This document shows positions 34,861 through 45,850 of a stretch of 64,000 nt of DNA, piece after piece. A program made the translations under genes and the position numbers. Each line of letters begins with the position of its first letter. Position 1 is the stretch's first letter. The stretch comes from Monodelphis domestica. Taxonomy: Eukaryota > Chordata > Mammalia > Didelphimorphia > Didelphidae. Location: assembly GCF_027887165.1 (NCBI RefSeq), contig NC_077230.1, forward strand, positions 265,675,943 through 265,739,942. The letters are read 5' to 3'. The notes under the pieces were generated by a model. It had not been told where the DNA came from, searched no databases, and was given only the letters and a program-made list of their open reading frames with translations.

Positions 34861-36713
34861 ATCTTCTGCTAGAAGGATCTCAGTTACATACATAACACAA
34901 TTCTGCTTTTACTGATAGGAACACTATTTTTGTATCTAGTGGATTAAAGTAAAAGAAACTATGCACATTACATCTATTAATATATAATACTTTATTAAAT
35001 AGAGTGTTAGATATAATTAAACTAATTTTTGTACTTATAGTTCCATTAAAATTAAACCAAATGAAAAGGAAGAATACATCAAAATAAGCTTCTTATAATA
35101 GATAAAAATTTATGAAGGGTATTACATTAAAAAGATATTTGTTACTGACAATACTTTAAATTCTATTGTTCAGTAATTTCACAGCATTCACAGTTTGCTT
35201 GTGAACCTTAAGTTATCTATTAGAATATTATATCTTTATTTTTGCTCTTGATTAAGTGGTACTGAGATGAGAATAAAAGAAGTTCCCTGATTGACATTAG
35301 ACATTCATTTAGTCAAGAACAGAGCTAATAGTTATTATTCAGATTTTCAGTGTTATTGTAGCTATCTTAAATTACCCTCCTCCCTGCCTCTAACTGTAAT
35401 CTCTAGATGCAAAAGAATATTCATAAAAGATCCCTCCACCAAGATTTATCTTTAAGTATTTGTCAGTCACCCCCAGGACTACTTGATCCACTCTTAACTT
35501 AGACACACACTACCAGGACACTTAACTGCTTTGTAGTGAGTTTCTTGCCCTCAGTCAGTAAAGATTCTTTAGGCTAATAGTAATAAAGTTTACTTTTATC
35601 TGTCTCACCTAGTAATAGGGAATAAGGGGCAGGGAGAGTTTAGTTAGGAAGTTGTTTTGGCCTATAGAATTTCAATGCTAATCTACAAAGCTATTTAAAT
35701 AAAAGTTTTGAAAAAGTAAAAAAGATTTCCTTTCAAAAGAGCCTTCTTTCTAGTCACCTCCTTCTCCTAGCTGCTCCCTTCTCTTTTCTTCTGTTTGCCC
35801 TCACCCTCCCCAACCAAAAGAAAGCTCCAGATCCTTAAAAAAAAAGTATGAAATCTATAGTTATGTGAGAGGTCAATCACATAGATGAATTGCCTTATAG
35901 TGTTTTTCATACTATTTTGATTGCAATAGAAAATGGAGCTTTGGAAGGAATCCCTAAGCTGAATAAAAAATCAAACTAAATATTCAGTGCTAAACTCCTC
36001 TGCTGGACAACAACCCTGCAATTCCTGAAATTCCCACTACAGTTTGACTGAAGCCCCCTACATTTTGATGTACATGGAGGCCAGATTCAACAGTGGGAGG
36101 ACCTGGCCTATTATTTCACAGATACTAGAATTACTAGTTTCCTAAGTATAAATATGAAGTTGATTTTAAAAAAAAAAATACAAACCTTGCTACAGAAATA
36201 TTTTGTCAAAACATCTAGTATTAAGTAAGTTTGTAAACATTCAAGTATCACTAGAAGTTTGCTTAAAGCAAGCAGCAATGTTAAAAAACAAAACAAAACA
36301 GACAAACCAACCTAATAACCTTACTTTTGGCAACAGTACACACAGCCTGTTTGGTGTAATAGAAGAAAAAGAAAAATTTGGAGCTTTGGCTTATTGAACA
36401 TTTGGAAGATTCATTAGATCATATTCTGCCAGCAGATGCTTTTTAAAGTCCTACAGATTCAGCCGATAGTGACTTTCCTCAAATACCTTAGGGAACAGTA
36501 TAATTGGAATTGGAAAAAATCAGAGCTATCTCATTGAATTGCTCCAGTACTTCTTGGTACTTTGTATGGGGAGATAAATACCTAGGAACCAAGTTTAATG
36601 GCCATCTAGGAAAGCTTGATCTCTAGAGTAGGAAAAATAGAAAATGGAGACATCTTTCCAAGTAGCCTTTTTCAGGCATCTTCAAATAAAGGACATCCTT
36701 AAAGTTCACGTGC

Positions 36714-36727
36714 CTGTGTGCGCGCGC

Positions 36728-36780
<53 letters not shown>
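36714..36780. repeat. (GT)n microsatellite with CG core
   Basis: About 25 GT units preceded by a short GCGCGCGCG run. It lies about 220 bases beyond the HEPHL1 stop codon on the gene's 3' side, so possibly within the 3' UTR. Confidence 0.95.
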
Positions 36781-36783
<3 letters not shown>

Positions 36784-37001
36784 ATCTATCCCTGAAAATT
36801 AGTCATAGTCCATTTCAACAGATAAAAGCAAACTGCTTTGAGTTGGTTATATTTTGAGGGAGTCTGAAGTCTGGTCTAGGACACAATATCTATTTCATTA
36901 TTGGAAACGTTGTCTTATATATTTTGTTGCACTGGCTTTTCCCCCTGCCTACAGGTGAAACCTGCCCTCTTCTCCTGCATCCTGGTTGAGGAAGGGCAGG
37001 A

Positions 37002-37201
37002 TTACAAAGCATCAGTTGGGAGTGCACAAGTCTGAATGGCTCGGTAAGCCATGCGGTTTCTCAGCGATCGGAGTATGAGGAAGAGAGCTATAACCGCTAG
37101 GAGAAGAAAGAGACCGACAATAAAAAGGATGACTAAAGCTGCTTTTGCTTCTCTGGGAACAAGATCTTTGCCGAAGAAATGTACGTTTTCCTTATTGACT
37201 C
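37002..37201 (-). CDS. HEPHL1: HEPHL1 last coding exon: membrane anchor and tail
   Basis: The exon starts with two bases completing a split codon after the acceptor TTTTCACAG, then encodes 65 residues and TAA (37,002-37,004). The order is a short linker (VNKENVHFFGKDLVP), a 24-residue hydrophobic helix (AALVILFIVG onward, about 37,071-37,142) and a 22-residue basic cytosolic tail ending CALPTDAL. A membrane anchor separates this gene from soluble ceruloplasmin. The tail matches my memory of HEPHL1 rather than hephaestin. The best nearby poly(A)-type signal in gene sense is ATTAAA at about 36,594-36,599, weakly supported. Confidence 0.93.
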
Positions 37202-37321
37202 CTGTGAAAACAAGAAGTACTATCAGCAACTTCTGCATTTCCCAATGAATTTTTTTACATATATTTATGTAGATAGATAAATACATACTTATTTAGAGTG
37301 ATAGATAGATAAATAGTTTAT

Positions 37322-37381
37322 TGGATGGATAGATGGATGGATGGATGGATGGATGGATGGATGGATGGATAGGTAGGTGGG

Positions 37382-37429
<48 letters not shown>
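37322..37429. repeat. (GGAT)n and (GATA)n compound microsatellite in an intron
   Basis: Perfect GGAT units at 37,322-37,371 and GATA units at 37,383-37,429. The tract fills about 44% of the 246-bp intron between the last two HEPHL1 exons and ends only 18 bases from the donor of the upstream exon. Confidence 0.95.
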
Positions 37430-37447
37430 ATGAAAGGCAATAGCTAC

Positions 37448-37519
37448 CATCAGTTGGCACAGTGGGAGGGACTGCTTCTTCTTTAGAAGAGGTCTTAGTG
37501 GAATACGGAACCCTGTTGT
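37448..37519 (-). CDS. HEPHL1: HEPHL1 exon: juxtamembrane linker
   Basis: A 72-bp exon, phase 1 in and phase 1 out, encoding (D)NRVPYSTKTSSKEEAVPP and five more residues. It is a Ser/Thr/Pro-rich extracellular stalk between the last cupredoxin domain and the membrane helix. Acceptor TTTTTTCAG, donor GTAGCT. The stalk has no catalytic residues and is likely glycosylated or flexible (inference). Confidence 0.9.
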
Positions 37520-37749
37520 CTGAAAAAATTAGATAAAAAGAATGTCTTATCAACAAGAGAACTCTAAAGATAAATCTATTCCACTGTTTACAGTACTTTA
37601 TCTTCAGTGTTTCATCTCCATTTGTTAGGACTAAAACCTAACCACAAAACCTCCATATCATTCCTCAGTAGCAGATCAGACTCACTTTATTTTTTATCAT
37701 TTAGACCTTTCAAGAAATCTTCTCTCTTCCATGTATTCTTCACATCACA

Positions 37750-37960
37750 TAGGTGATGTATAATCATAACCTTCCAGCCTTATCTTATATTACTCCCCTT
37801 CATAGGTTGTATGTCCCAGCCAAGTTCCAGTTCTGTCTCCAACTGTGTGCTCATACCACTGGGATCATGAAGTTTGCTGTACCTGAAATGTCCTTCCTCC
37901 TCAACCTCTTTCTTTTAAAAAAATCCTTCTTTTAATTTTATATACTGAACTTGACAAACC
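37750..37960 (+). repeat. L2 LINE fragment in HEPHL1 intron
   Basis: 'ggatcatgaagtttgctgta', 'cctgaaatgtccttcctcct': decayed L2 3' text. Confidence 0.45.
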
Positions 37961-38090
37961 AGATTTCCAGCTAATCATGGGCCATGTATGATTGCATAAT
38001 TGATGGAGAGAAAACTGACTTATGTATGTTTTCTGGTTAGATGGAGGAGTTTAGTGTTTGTGATGGTCATCTCCATTTAGTAGGAAAGGG

Positions 38091-38186
38091 CAATTCCACA
38101 CATTGGCCTTGTCCAGAAACAAATATGTCTCATTCTGAACCTGTAAAATTCATCACCTCTCATAAGGGAGGCAACATATTTCATTA
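38091..38186. repeat. 96-bp direct repeat, copy 1
   Basis: Identical over 96 bases to 38,785-38,880, with unrelated flanks on the right side. It begins CAATTCCACACATTGG and ends CATATTTCATTA. The sequence looks like part of a common marsupial repeat, but complete identity implies a recent copying event. Confidence 0.95.
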
Positions 38187-38784
38187 TAAGGACTGGGTAC
38201 TCTCCTTTAATTTATGATGACCAGGGAAGCATTTTTTAAAAAATTTGAAACCAATTGTGTCCTCTACCAACACATTTAGAGAATCAAACCGGAAGTTTAG
38301 GGCATGCTGAAGAGTTGACTTCCCTTTTAGTCCCCAAGAGATTCTGGTACCATTTGTATCTTTCTTTTCAAGAAATGAAAAAATAAGGCTGCCTTTTCTA
38401 TACATTAAGTGTCACATCAGCATTCTCTCCATCAGTATGGAGAGGTTTATGCAAAAAGCTTGACTGGAAACCCAGGTTGCACTAGCAAACGAGCTTTTCA
38501 ACAAAGAAAAAGAACAGAAAAATAAAATTACATGCTTATCTTGAATCTCCATTACATATAGCTTGTTAATTAAATTAAATTAAATTTAATTAATTAAATT
38601 AAAATTAAAAAATTCAGGATATTGGTTCCAAAGCTGTCCTATTTGTCCTCTGAATTTATTTCCCTCTATACCTTCTCTTTATAACACAAACACTAGACCC
38701 TTTTCTCCTTCTATTCTCCCTCCCCACCAAATTAAAAAAATTTAAAGCCCTTCCTTTGTAACCAATAAGCATGGTTAAGCAAAA

Positions 38785-38880
38785 CAATTCCACACATTGG
38801 CCTTGTCCAGAAACAAATATGTCTCATTCTGAACCTGTAAAATTCATCACCTCTCATAAGGGAGGCAACATATTTCATTA
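38785..38880. repeat. 96-bp direct repeat, copy 2
   Basis: Exact partner of 38,091-38,186, offset by 694 bases in the same orientation and the same HEPHL1 intron. An AT-rich TTAAATTAAATT run lies between the two at about 38,565-38,610. Confidence 0.95.
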
Positions 38881-38929
38881 CCAGCTCTCTGGGGTTATGG
38901 TTGGGCCCTCAACCCCCTTTTAGGTAATG

Positions 38930-39170
38930 AATTACCATCTGCTTTATGAAACTTAATCCCAATTCTACTTTCTTCAGGAAACCTTCCCTAACAGCTCCAG
39001 TAATGATTTTTTCCCTTCAGATTTCACTGAACTCTTGACTTTGGAATCATATAGCATTACCTATTTCAGTTACTTGTATTTGTTTTATCCCCTTTTAGAC
39101 TACGAATTCCATGAGAGCAAGGACTATGTCTTGTCAAAATCTTGTCTCTCCTTTAGCACAAGTACAATAA
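38930..39170 (+). repeat. L2 LINE 3' end
   Basis: Good L2 3' layout: 'ttcaggaaaccttccctaac', 'gactacgaattccatgagag', GCAAGGACTATGTCTTGTC, then a decayed terminal part. It ends about 75 bases from the HEPHL1 exon at 39,245. Confidence 0.65.
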
Positions 39171-39244
39171 GCACTGTGCATATAGTCCACATAAGTATTG
39201 ATTGCGGTATGTAATATTAAATTCCAAAGATTCAGAATCAGCAC

Positions 39245-39407
39245 CTAAGTTCCTGAAGACAGTATAAGTTGTTTCCATGCCTGCATGGATATGATCAGTC
39301 ACATGACAATGCACAAGCCATGTTCCTGGATGATCAGCAATCAGTTCAATGGTCTGAAAGGTCCCAGGAAAGAGATCATACACGTCTTCACGGTAAGATT
39401 TATCCAT
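39245..39407 (-). CDS. HEPHL1: HEPHL1 exon: domain 6 copper-binding core
   Basis: A 163-bp exon, phase 0 in and phase 1 out, encoding 54 residues starting [15 protein letters not shown]. It contains [12 protein letters not shown] (about 39,276-39,311). By alignment with ceruloplasmin this supplies the His-Cys-His bridge between the trinuclear cluster and the type 1 site, the type 1 His and Met ligands (each five residues further on), and the Asp of the domain 6 iron site. All are present, so the enzyme core looks functional. Acceptor TCTTTACAG. The donor is GTGCTG, the weakest donor in this gene, but it gives an exact phase match to the next exon. Confidence 0.95.
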
Positions 39408-39634
39408 CTGTAAAGACAAAACAACTCCCTGAGTTTCTCCTTGCCTGGCTAAGCACTCAAATTAACCAGGGCACAGAGAACTTTGGAGGGCAAAGAATTT
39501 ACAAATCTATAAACTTTCCCCATCCACAAAACATCTTCAGGTTCTTTTTATTCATCTATGGACACAGGGTGGATGCACAGCTGATGGCTGTAGTAAAATC
39601 AACCCTGACCATTTCCATTAAAAGTTATCATTTG

Positions 39635-39830
39635 GGGGCAGTGAGGTGGCTCAGTAGATTGAAATCCAGGTTCAGAAACAGGAAGTCCTGGGTTCAAATT
39701 TGACCTCAGACACTTCCTAGCTGTGTGACCCTGGGCAAGTCACTTATCCCCCGTTGCCTAGCTCTTACTACCAATACACAGTATTGATTGTAATACAAAA
39801 GGTAAGAGTTCTGGTGATTTGTTTTTTTTT
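39635..39830 (+). mobile_element. tRNA-derived SINE
   Basis: GGGGGCAGTGAGGTGGCTCA head, GGGTTCAAATTTGACC B-box, TGTGTGACCCTGGGCAAGTC body and a T-rich end. Oriented opposite to HEPHL1. Confidence 0.88.
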
Positions 39831-40159
39831 TAAGTTATCATTTATCCCCAGCTTTCATTCCCCTGGATTCCAGGCTCAAGAAAAATTTCCCATGTGAAAT
39901 AACAATATTTTAAGGGATTTTTATTTAAATGGTGACATTAAATGATTCAAAGTGTTAATGTATTACCTAAATCTGAGTTATTAAAAGGTATAATCCTACT
40001 CAAAAGAAAGGGGAATGACTCCTCAAGGTCATAGATTCTTAGGCATTTAGAGCTGGGAGCTGACCTTAGAGACCATCCTATTCAGACTTCTCATCATGAG
40101 GGATACCTGCATGTGAAATAATTTATATGAGGTCACATAATTAATTGTTTGAAATTTTA

Positions 40160-40395
40160 GGTATAGACACTTTGTTTAGTCCTGTCCAACTCTTTGTGAC
40201 TCTGTATGGGGTTTTCTTAACAAAAGTACTGGGGTAGTTTGCCATTTCTTTCTCCAAAGTATTAAGGCAAGAGAAGTTAAGTGACTTGTCCAGGACTATA
40301 AAGCCAGTAAGTGTCTGAGACCAGATTTAAACTCCGGTCTCCTTGACTCCAAAACCAACTCTCTATCATTGAGCCATCTGGCTGCCTCAAGAAAA
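40160..40395 (-). mobile_element. tRNA-related SINE, second family
   Basis: Same family as 13,428: 'cctgtccaactctttgtgac', TGGGGTTTTCTTAACAAAAG, TTAAGTGACTTGTCCAGGAC, 'ccatctggctgcc'. Confidence 0.8.
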
Positions 40396-40639
40396 GACCA
40401 AAGGTTTCCTTAGTTTGTAGGACAGCATTCTTTCTATTGTGCTATGTGGTCTCTGATCTTTCCAATTTTATGCAAATATTGGGGGCTGAGACTAGATATG
40501 GTGAACAGTCAGCTACCACCCTCTCTATATTCTTGATCAAGCTCTTCTTAATTCTTTCTCCAGATTCCCCTCACTTTGAATGGGTTAACTAATATTTTCC
40601 TGAGAATCAGGGACTTTCCACTGAGAGACATTCGGGAAA

Positions 40640-40820
40640 AGACCTGTAACAAGAAGTCTGTGGGTTCAAATTCTAATTCTGTCATTCACTAGCTCTTGTG
40701 ACCTGGACTAAATTATTTCATTTCCCTGGGCCCCAGTTTCACCATCTTGAAGAATAGAATGATAGTATCTTCCCTTGTCTTTCTTCACAGAGTTATTATA
40801 AGGATCAAATAGAATAATGT
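40640..40820 (+). repeat. MIR-type SINE
   Basis: GTGGGTTCAAATTCTAATTC, 'ttccctgggccccagtttc', 'ttattataaggatcaaata': a fairly complete MIR that the next SINE abuts. Confidence 0.6.
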
Positions 40821-40836
40821 ATATGAAATCATTTCT

Positions 40837-41041
40837 TTTTTTTTTTGAAACCCTTACCTCCCATCTTGGAATCAATACTGTCTATTGGTTCCAAGGCAGA
40901 AGAGTGGTAAGGGGTAGGCATTGGGGGTCAAGTGACTTGCCCATGGTCACATAGCTAGGAAGTGGCTGAGGCCAGATTTGAACCTAGGACCTCCCGTCTC
41001 TAGGCCTGGCTCTCAATCCACTGAGCCACCCAGCTGCCCCC
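40837..41041 (-). mobile_element. Full-length tRNA-derived SINE with 15-bp TSD
   Basis: Antisense SINE from the T-rich tail (40,837) to the head complement CCCAGCTGCCCC (41,041). The flanks TATGAAATCATTTCT at 40,822-40,836 and 41,042-41,056 are identical. High integrity and a perfect duplication suggest a fairly young insertion. It is sense with respect to HEPHL1. Confidence 0.95.
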
Positions 41042-41532
41042 TATGAAATCATTTCTAACCTAGAACACACTATATGCATAAACATAATATTCTTTTTATA
41101 AAAAACTAGGATGTATTATAGAAGCTAATCAGGAAATATTTTTATAGACACTATGAAGGTATAAAATATATATGGGTTATAAAACACATTATTCAGAAAA
41201 CATTTATATGATTATATTCTGTCATCTAAATGATTTGAAAGAGGTAATGTAGCAAAATTTTAAAAAAAGCGAAATTGAAAGTGGATTCAAATCTTTACTT
41301 TGCCACTTATTAGTTATCTACCTTTGAACAAGTACTTTCCCCTTTCTGGGACCAAGTTTCTATCTTTGTAAAACGAGACAGTTGAGCTCACTTCTAAAGC
41401 CCCTAGATCTTCTAAATACAACACAAATAGTATGAAATAACCTCTGTTTCATCACAAAAGTCAATTAGTTCTATGTTGTGGAGTTTCCACAGAAACATTT
41501 AAGTATTTGAAAAGCACTTGGCTTTTACTTAC

Positions 41533-41672
41533 CTTGAAAAGAAAACTTTCTGCATGAAAATGGACAGTATGTATGTCAACTTCATTTCCTATTCCTATCA
41601 AGTACCAGTTTGTCATTGTATCTTCATTCATTATTAAACCATGGAGGTTTCCAAAGATCTTTCCATTAATTG
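41533..41672 (-). CDS. HEPHL1: HEPHL1 exon: domain 6, trinuclear-cluster histidines
   Basis: A 140-bp exon, phase 1 in and phase 0 out, encoding (A)[17 protein letters not shown] and on to [13 protein letters not shown]. The HTVHFH motif (about 41,554-41,571) aligns with the ceruloplasmin domain 6 histidines that bind the type 1 copper and the trinuclear copper cluster. The '[10 protein letters not shown]' part replaces ceruloplasmin's 'VGDEVNWYL', which fits the HEPHL1 branch. Acceptor CTCCCCAG, donor GTAAGT. Confidence 0.95.
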
Positions 41673-43234
41673 CTGGGGAGATGAATAACTATTCATTAGT
41701 CTAAGGGTATTCACTATTTAATACATTGAAATGAGTAACATCTTTGCCCAGAAACATTTTCATTGGCCTTCTAGATGTGAAATAATCATCCCCCCATTTA
41801 AAAATATTTCCACTTATCAACTCAGAGCTATCCCATAAATGTCACTAGTCTGAAAAAACATAAGCATCAGATACAAGCCCACATTCTGATTGATATTAAT
41901 TTCTAATAATGAATGAACAACAAAGTTTTAAGTGCCAAGTAGTGTTGTACATGCTGGGGATACAAAAGATTTAGATCTTAAATTTATATTCTAAAGAGGG
42001 TGGTAGCCAGGGAATCTATGTTGCTTGTTAAATTATAGAAATAGTGAGTAGATTAAAAAAGAAACCATTGGAAAGACACAAATTCAAACTTTCTCAGCAC
42101 AAAGGCTAAATTTCCAACTATTCTACTTCAAATAGGTCCTCAAAGACCCTGGGTAAATCCTTCCTTCATCTACAGTTTACTACCGATTAAATACCCCACA
42201 GTAAGAGTACCAAACATTGAACCATGTCTAAAGCTCCTAATCCCACTCCTTCTACTTCTGAAGGTCTATCATAAAGGAAAATGCCTACTTTTCTTGGCTT
42301 CAGATTCGCTTATTCTGTTTGACCCTAGAAAGTAAAATTGGCAACAATAGGTAGGAGTTACCAGAAAGCAAATGTAATTTGAAATGAGGAAAAACTTTCT
42401 GAACAATGAAAGCTGTCCAACAATGGAAAGAACTATTCTGCACTCTCAGTCTTTCCTCAGAATTTGTGGGTACTTATCAGAAATAGTGAAAAGGGAATTC
42501 AAACTTCGAGGAGAATTGGACATTAGATCATCTGTTCCAACTCTCAACTTGTGATTCTAAGTGTTTTGACAATTTCCCATTCCCTGGAGAAAAAGAAAAT
42601 ACGCCTCCAATGGAGACCAAACAGGACCTGTTGCCCAAGTTTAGAATGAAAAGATACAGGCCTTTAATCATTTTAATTTTTAAAAATATTACACAGTCTC
42701 TATCACATATTAAGGATATATTGCCATTCAGAAATAGAATGCTGTGAATTAGATCAGTGCCTCAGTGGTTTGACTCTGCCAAAGGCTAAGATATTAAGTT
42801 CAAAGAAGAATAGAAAACTTTAGTTATCCTTGGGAAAGGGAGAGGGCAAGATAAGGAAGATAGGTATAGAATCTCAGAGTAGGATCAGTAGAAGTCATCT
42901 AGTCCAATTTATAGCTGAACAGGAAATCCCCTCTACAATGTAAACAAGAAGTAGTAATGTGTCTTTCTAACTGAAGACATTGAAAGAGGAGGAAAATAGT
43001 GCTTCTTAAAACAGCCCATTCCACTTAATGGTTGACTCTAAACATGAAAAACTTTTGCTTTGCTTCTTCTATACTTAGCTTTAATAAGTCTAAACCTTTT
43101 TATCTTCCATTTCCATCTGATGTCTCTTGGAAACAAACAAAAGTGGGGCCAGGGACTTTGAGTAGGTAAAGGGATTCCAATGGCCATATTTTTTTGTCCA
43201 AAATTTTCATGCCCTTGGCCCAAACCATACATAC
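41673..43234 (-). other. HEPHL1 intron with old repeats
   Basis: Contains a piece of the unassigned ancient repeat (about 41,915-42,000), a probable CR1/L3 fragment (about 42,345-42,500, 'aaaactttctgaacaatga') and a MIR-like piece (about 42,870-42,960). Nothing else is recognised. Confidence 0.4.
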
Positions 43235-43457
43235 CATGCATTTTGTTGCTTTCTATAAAATCTTCTGTGTGCTTAAAATTTCGGGGATCTTTATTGAGAT
43301 ACTTTTTGATATTTTCATCCAGATACCAGGATTCATTTTCATTAAACACCAAAAACAGAAGGGCAAATTCATAGTCAATATCACTTCTTAATCCCTTTTC
43401 ATTCAGCACTCCTTCTCTACAAGTTATCAAAGGACCCATCAAACCACTGTATGTGTC
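43235..43457 (-). CDS. HEPHL1: HEPHL1 exon: domain 5/6 boundary, iron-site residues
   Basis: A 223-bp exon, phase 0 in and phase 1 out, encoding 74 residues from DTYSGLMGPLITCREG to FIESNKMH. In ceruloplasmin the matching 'IESNKMH' supplies Glu and His of the domain 6 iron-binding (ferroxidase) site, and both are kept here. 'YEFALLFLVFNENESWYLDE' (split over the middle) is the classic multicopper ferroxidase domain opening. Acceptor TTCCTTCCAG, donor GTATGT. Confidence 0.95.
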
Positions 43458-43849
43458 CTGGAAGGAAAAGAGGCAATAGTATATTTAAAAGTATCATTTA
43501 GCTCCTCAATAATTTGAGTAAAAGACAGGAAAATACATTAAGAAATATTTTGAGTATTTTAAATAGTCGTATTAATAAACCACATCTCATAAACCCAGAA
43601 CCTGAAATGGAATTAATACAGACATTACATTTTAAATTGATTTTGGATCCCTGACTACATTAATGCAAGTTAATTATCTGTTGAATCAACTTGCCTCAGA
43701 TCCCAGAAGACAGAGCTACATAATTTAAATTTTATTACTTGCATAAGATCTTTCGTATATACCTGAGATATTTCTAAAGCTCTTTTAAACTCTAAAGTAT
43801 CATCTAAATAATGGCTATTATTATTGTTACTAGAATCTTTGCTTCATTC

Positions 43850-44045
43850 ACCTCCTCAGTAACCTTTGTTCTGCATAGGGTCCTTTCCTAGGAGCCCACA
43901 CCCAACCCCTTCCAGCCCTTTTTTATGTTTTAGCTTCCCCTATTAGAATGTAAGCTTCTTGAGAGCAGACCATTTTGTCTTCCTTCATTTGTACCCTCAG
44001 TGTTTATCAGCGCTTATCAGTACAGTTTAATGAATGCTCTGTCTA
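43850..44045 (+). repeat. L2 LINE 3' end
   Basis: 'tagaatgtaagcttcttgag', 'accattttgtcttccttcat', then an old tail. MIR-like and TA-rich text follows to about 44,240. Confidence 0.55.
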
Positions 44046-45107
44046 TCTATCTTTATCTATATCTAAACCTAAACCTAAATCCATAAATTAAATCTATCTT
44101 TGTCCATCACTAAAATGGGGATTATACTTACCTTTGTTGTGAGGCTCAAATTAGACAATATATATATATTTATATCCACATATATATTATATAAATGTAT
44201 ATAACATGAAATACTATATAAATGTTAGTTATTATTATTACTTCAAACTGAAATAAATTCCTTTTACTTTGAAAATAGTCTATGCAATTGAAGCATCCTG
44301 TCTGTTCTTTTCTCAATGTAATAAATAATTCATACAAGGTTATACATCCAAAGGGATTGAAGAAAACATTTTCACTGTTAAATTATATTTGGTTGTTACT
44401 AATTCAAATAGACTAAAGGTCCCCTTCCAGCTGTTTTTTGTAAAAATTAACATGGGATTTTCCAGAATGATATTGAGAAATTGATTTTTGTGTTCTGCCA
44501 TCTTTGCAACTGAGCCTAACATGGGACAGTGGAAAAGGGAGAGACTGTGAGATAGCAAAGTAATCTCTTGCCACTTGAAGACATGTACAGTTCTTAGAGA
44601 GGGAGGCTTCCAGTTCACCTTAATATTTTCAAAGAAGTCAAAGAGAAAGCCAACTAAGGAAAAGCAGGAAACTCTTATGAAAGTAATTCCATTGTCACAA
44701 AAGAAAGCAATTTAGATGAGAAAAGAAGATGGAAATTGTTTGAAGAGACTAATATGGTTTTATAGAGAACTTACCAGTTAGATTAGATATTTTTTAAAGA
44801 GATCTGTAGAAAAGATGGCAGCAAAAAGGGCAATAGTGGATTAATGCAAAAGTGTGACATGGTCCTATTAAAGTTATAGCAAGAGTGCTAATATCTAGAA
44901 TAAGTAAAAGCTGGCAAGGAAAGCTAAGGACAACAAAATAGATTTGGAGTTCTTTTATGTGTTCATTTGTTTTCTGTCATATTAGAGGAAAAGAAAAATC
45001 AGAAAGAGTATTGAACTTTCTTAGGGAAGATAAAATGATAATAATTAAGAAGCAGGGTGATGAAAACTCTTATTTTTTCTTTTGTCGTCTATGACAAGTT
45101 GGTTTTT

Positions 45108-45130
45108 TATATATATACGTATATATATAA
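45108..45130. repeat. TATATATACGTATATATA palindrome
   Basis: A self-complementary TA-rich stretch centred on ACGT in a HEPHL1 intron. It could form a hairpin, but no function is supported. Confidence 0.7.
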
Positions 45131-45289
45131 TATTCTTTATTAGCACAGGTTACTTAATTGTTGTCTTCATATCCCCCATACCTACATGGTGCCTGGCACA
45201 TGAGAGATACTTAATAAATGTTTGTAACTTGATTGACTAATGGACCATAATTATTGATTATCTCATGACAGTCTAAAAAGCTAGTGACT

Positions 45290-45850
45290 TCTTGGGCTGA
45301 ATTGAGAGGCATTTCTTACTGGAATATGGAAGTGACAGTCTCACTGGGTTCTGCCCTCTTCAGACCATATCTAAAATATTATTAAATACAATTCTGGGCA
45401 CCACCATTCATGATTTGTAGAAGGACAACCATGATGATGAAGTGTCTTGAATCCAATTTATATGAGGATTGACTAAAGGAACTAGGGGTATTTAACTTAT
45501 ATGAGATAAGACTCATGGATAGCATGAGTTATCTTCAAGTAGTTGAAAGAATATTATATGGAGGAGATATTAACATGTTCTGTAGGTACCCAAGGGACAG
45601 AACCAGAAAAAGTGGATAAAATTTAGACTTGTTGTCAGGAAACATTTCCTAATAATTAGTGCATTCCAGAAGTAGGATGGCCTTCTTTGATGGGTTAGTG
45701 ATGGCTTCTCCCTTCTTGAAGGACTTCAAGCAAAGGTTAGATGACTACTTGTCATATATGTTCTTCAGAACTTCTTTAGTGTATGAGTTAGACAAGGTTT
45801 TTGTTGAGAAACCTTCTAGCTCACAATTCTGTAATATTAGAGTGACCATG
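45290..45850 (+). mobile_element. CR1/L3 LINE 3' fragment
   Basis: Shows the known CR1/L3 3' series: 'caattctgggcaccacc', 'aaggacaaccatgatgatga', 'ggaactaggggtatttaac', 'ttatcttcaagtagttgaa', 'tcaggaaacatttcctaat', 'ggacttcaagcaaaggttag', 'gatgactacttgtcat'. Ancient and decayed. MIR text follows at about 45,900-46,105. Confidence 0.75.

Noticed and set aside
37293-37556. Open frame with repeated Ile-His-Pro-Ser and Tyr-Leu-Ser units
   Set aside because: It runs through the intronic GGAT/GATA microsatellite. Only its exon part (37,448-37,519) is coding.
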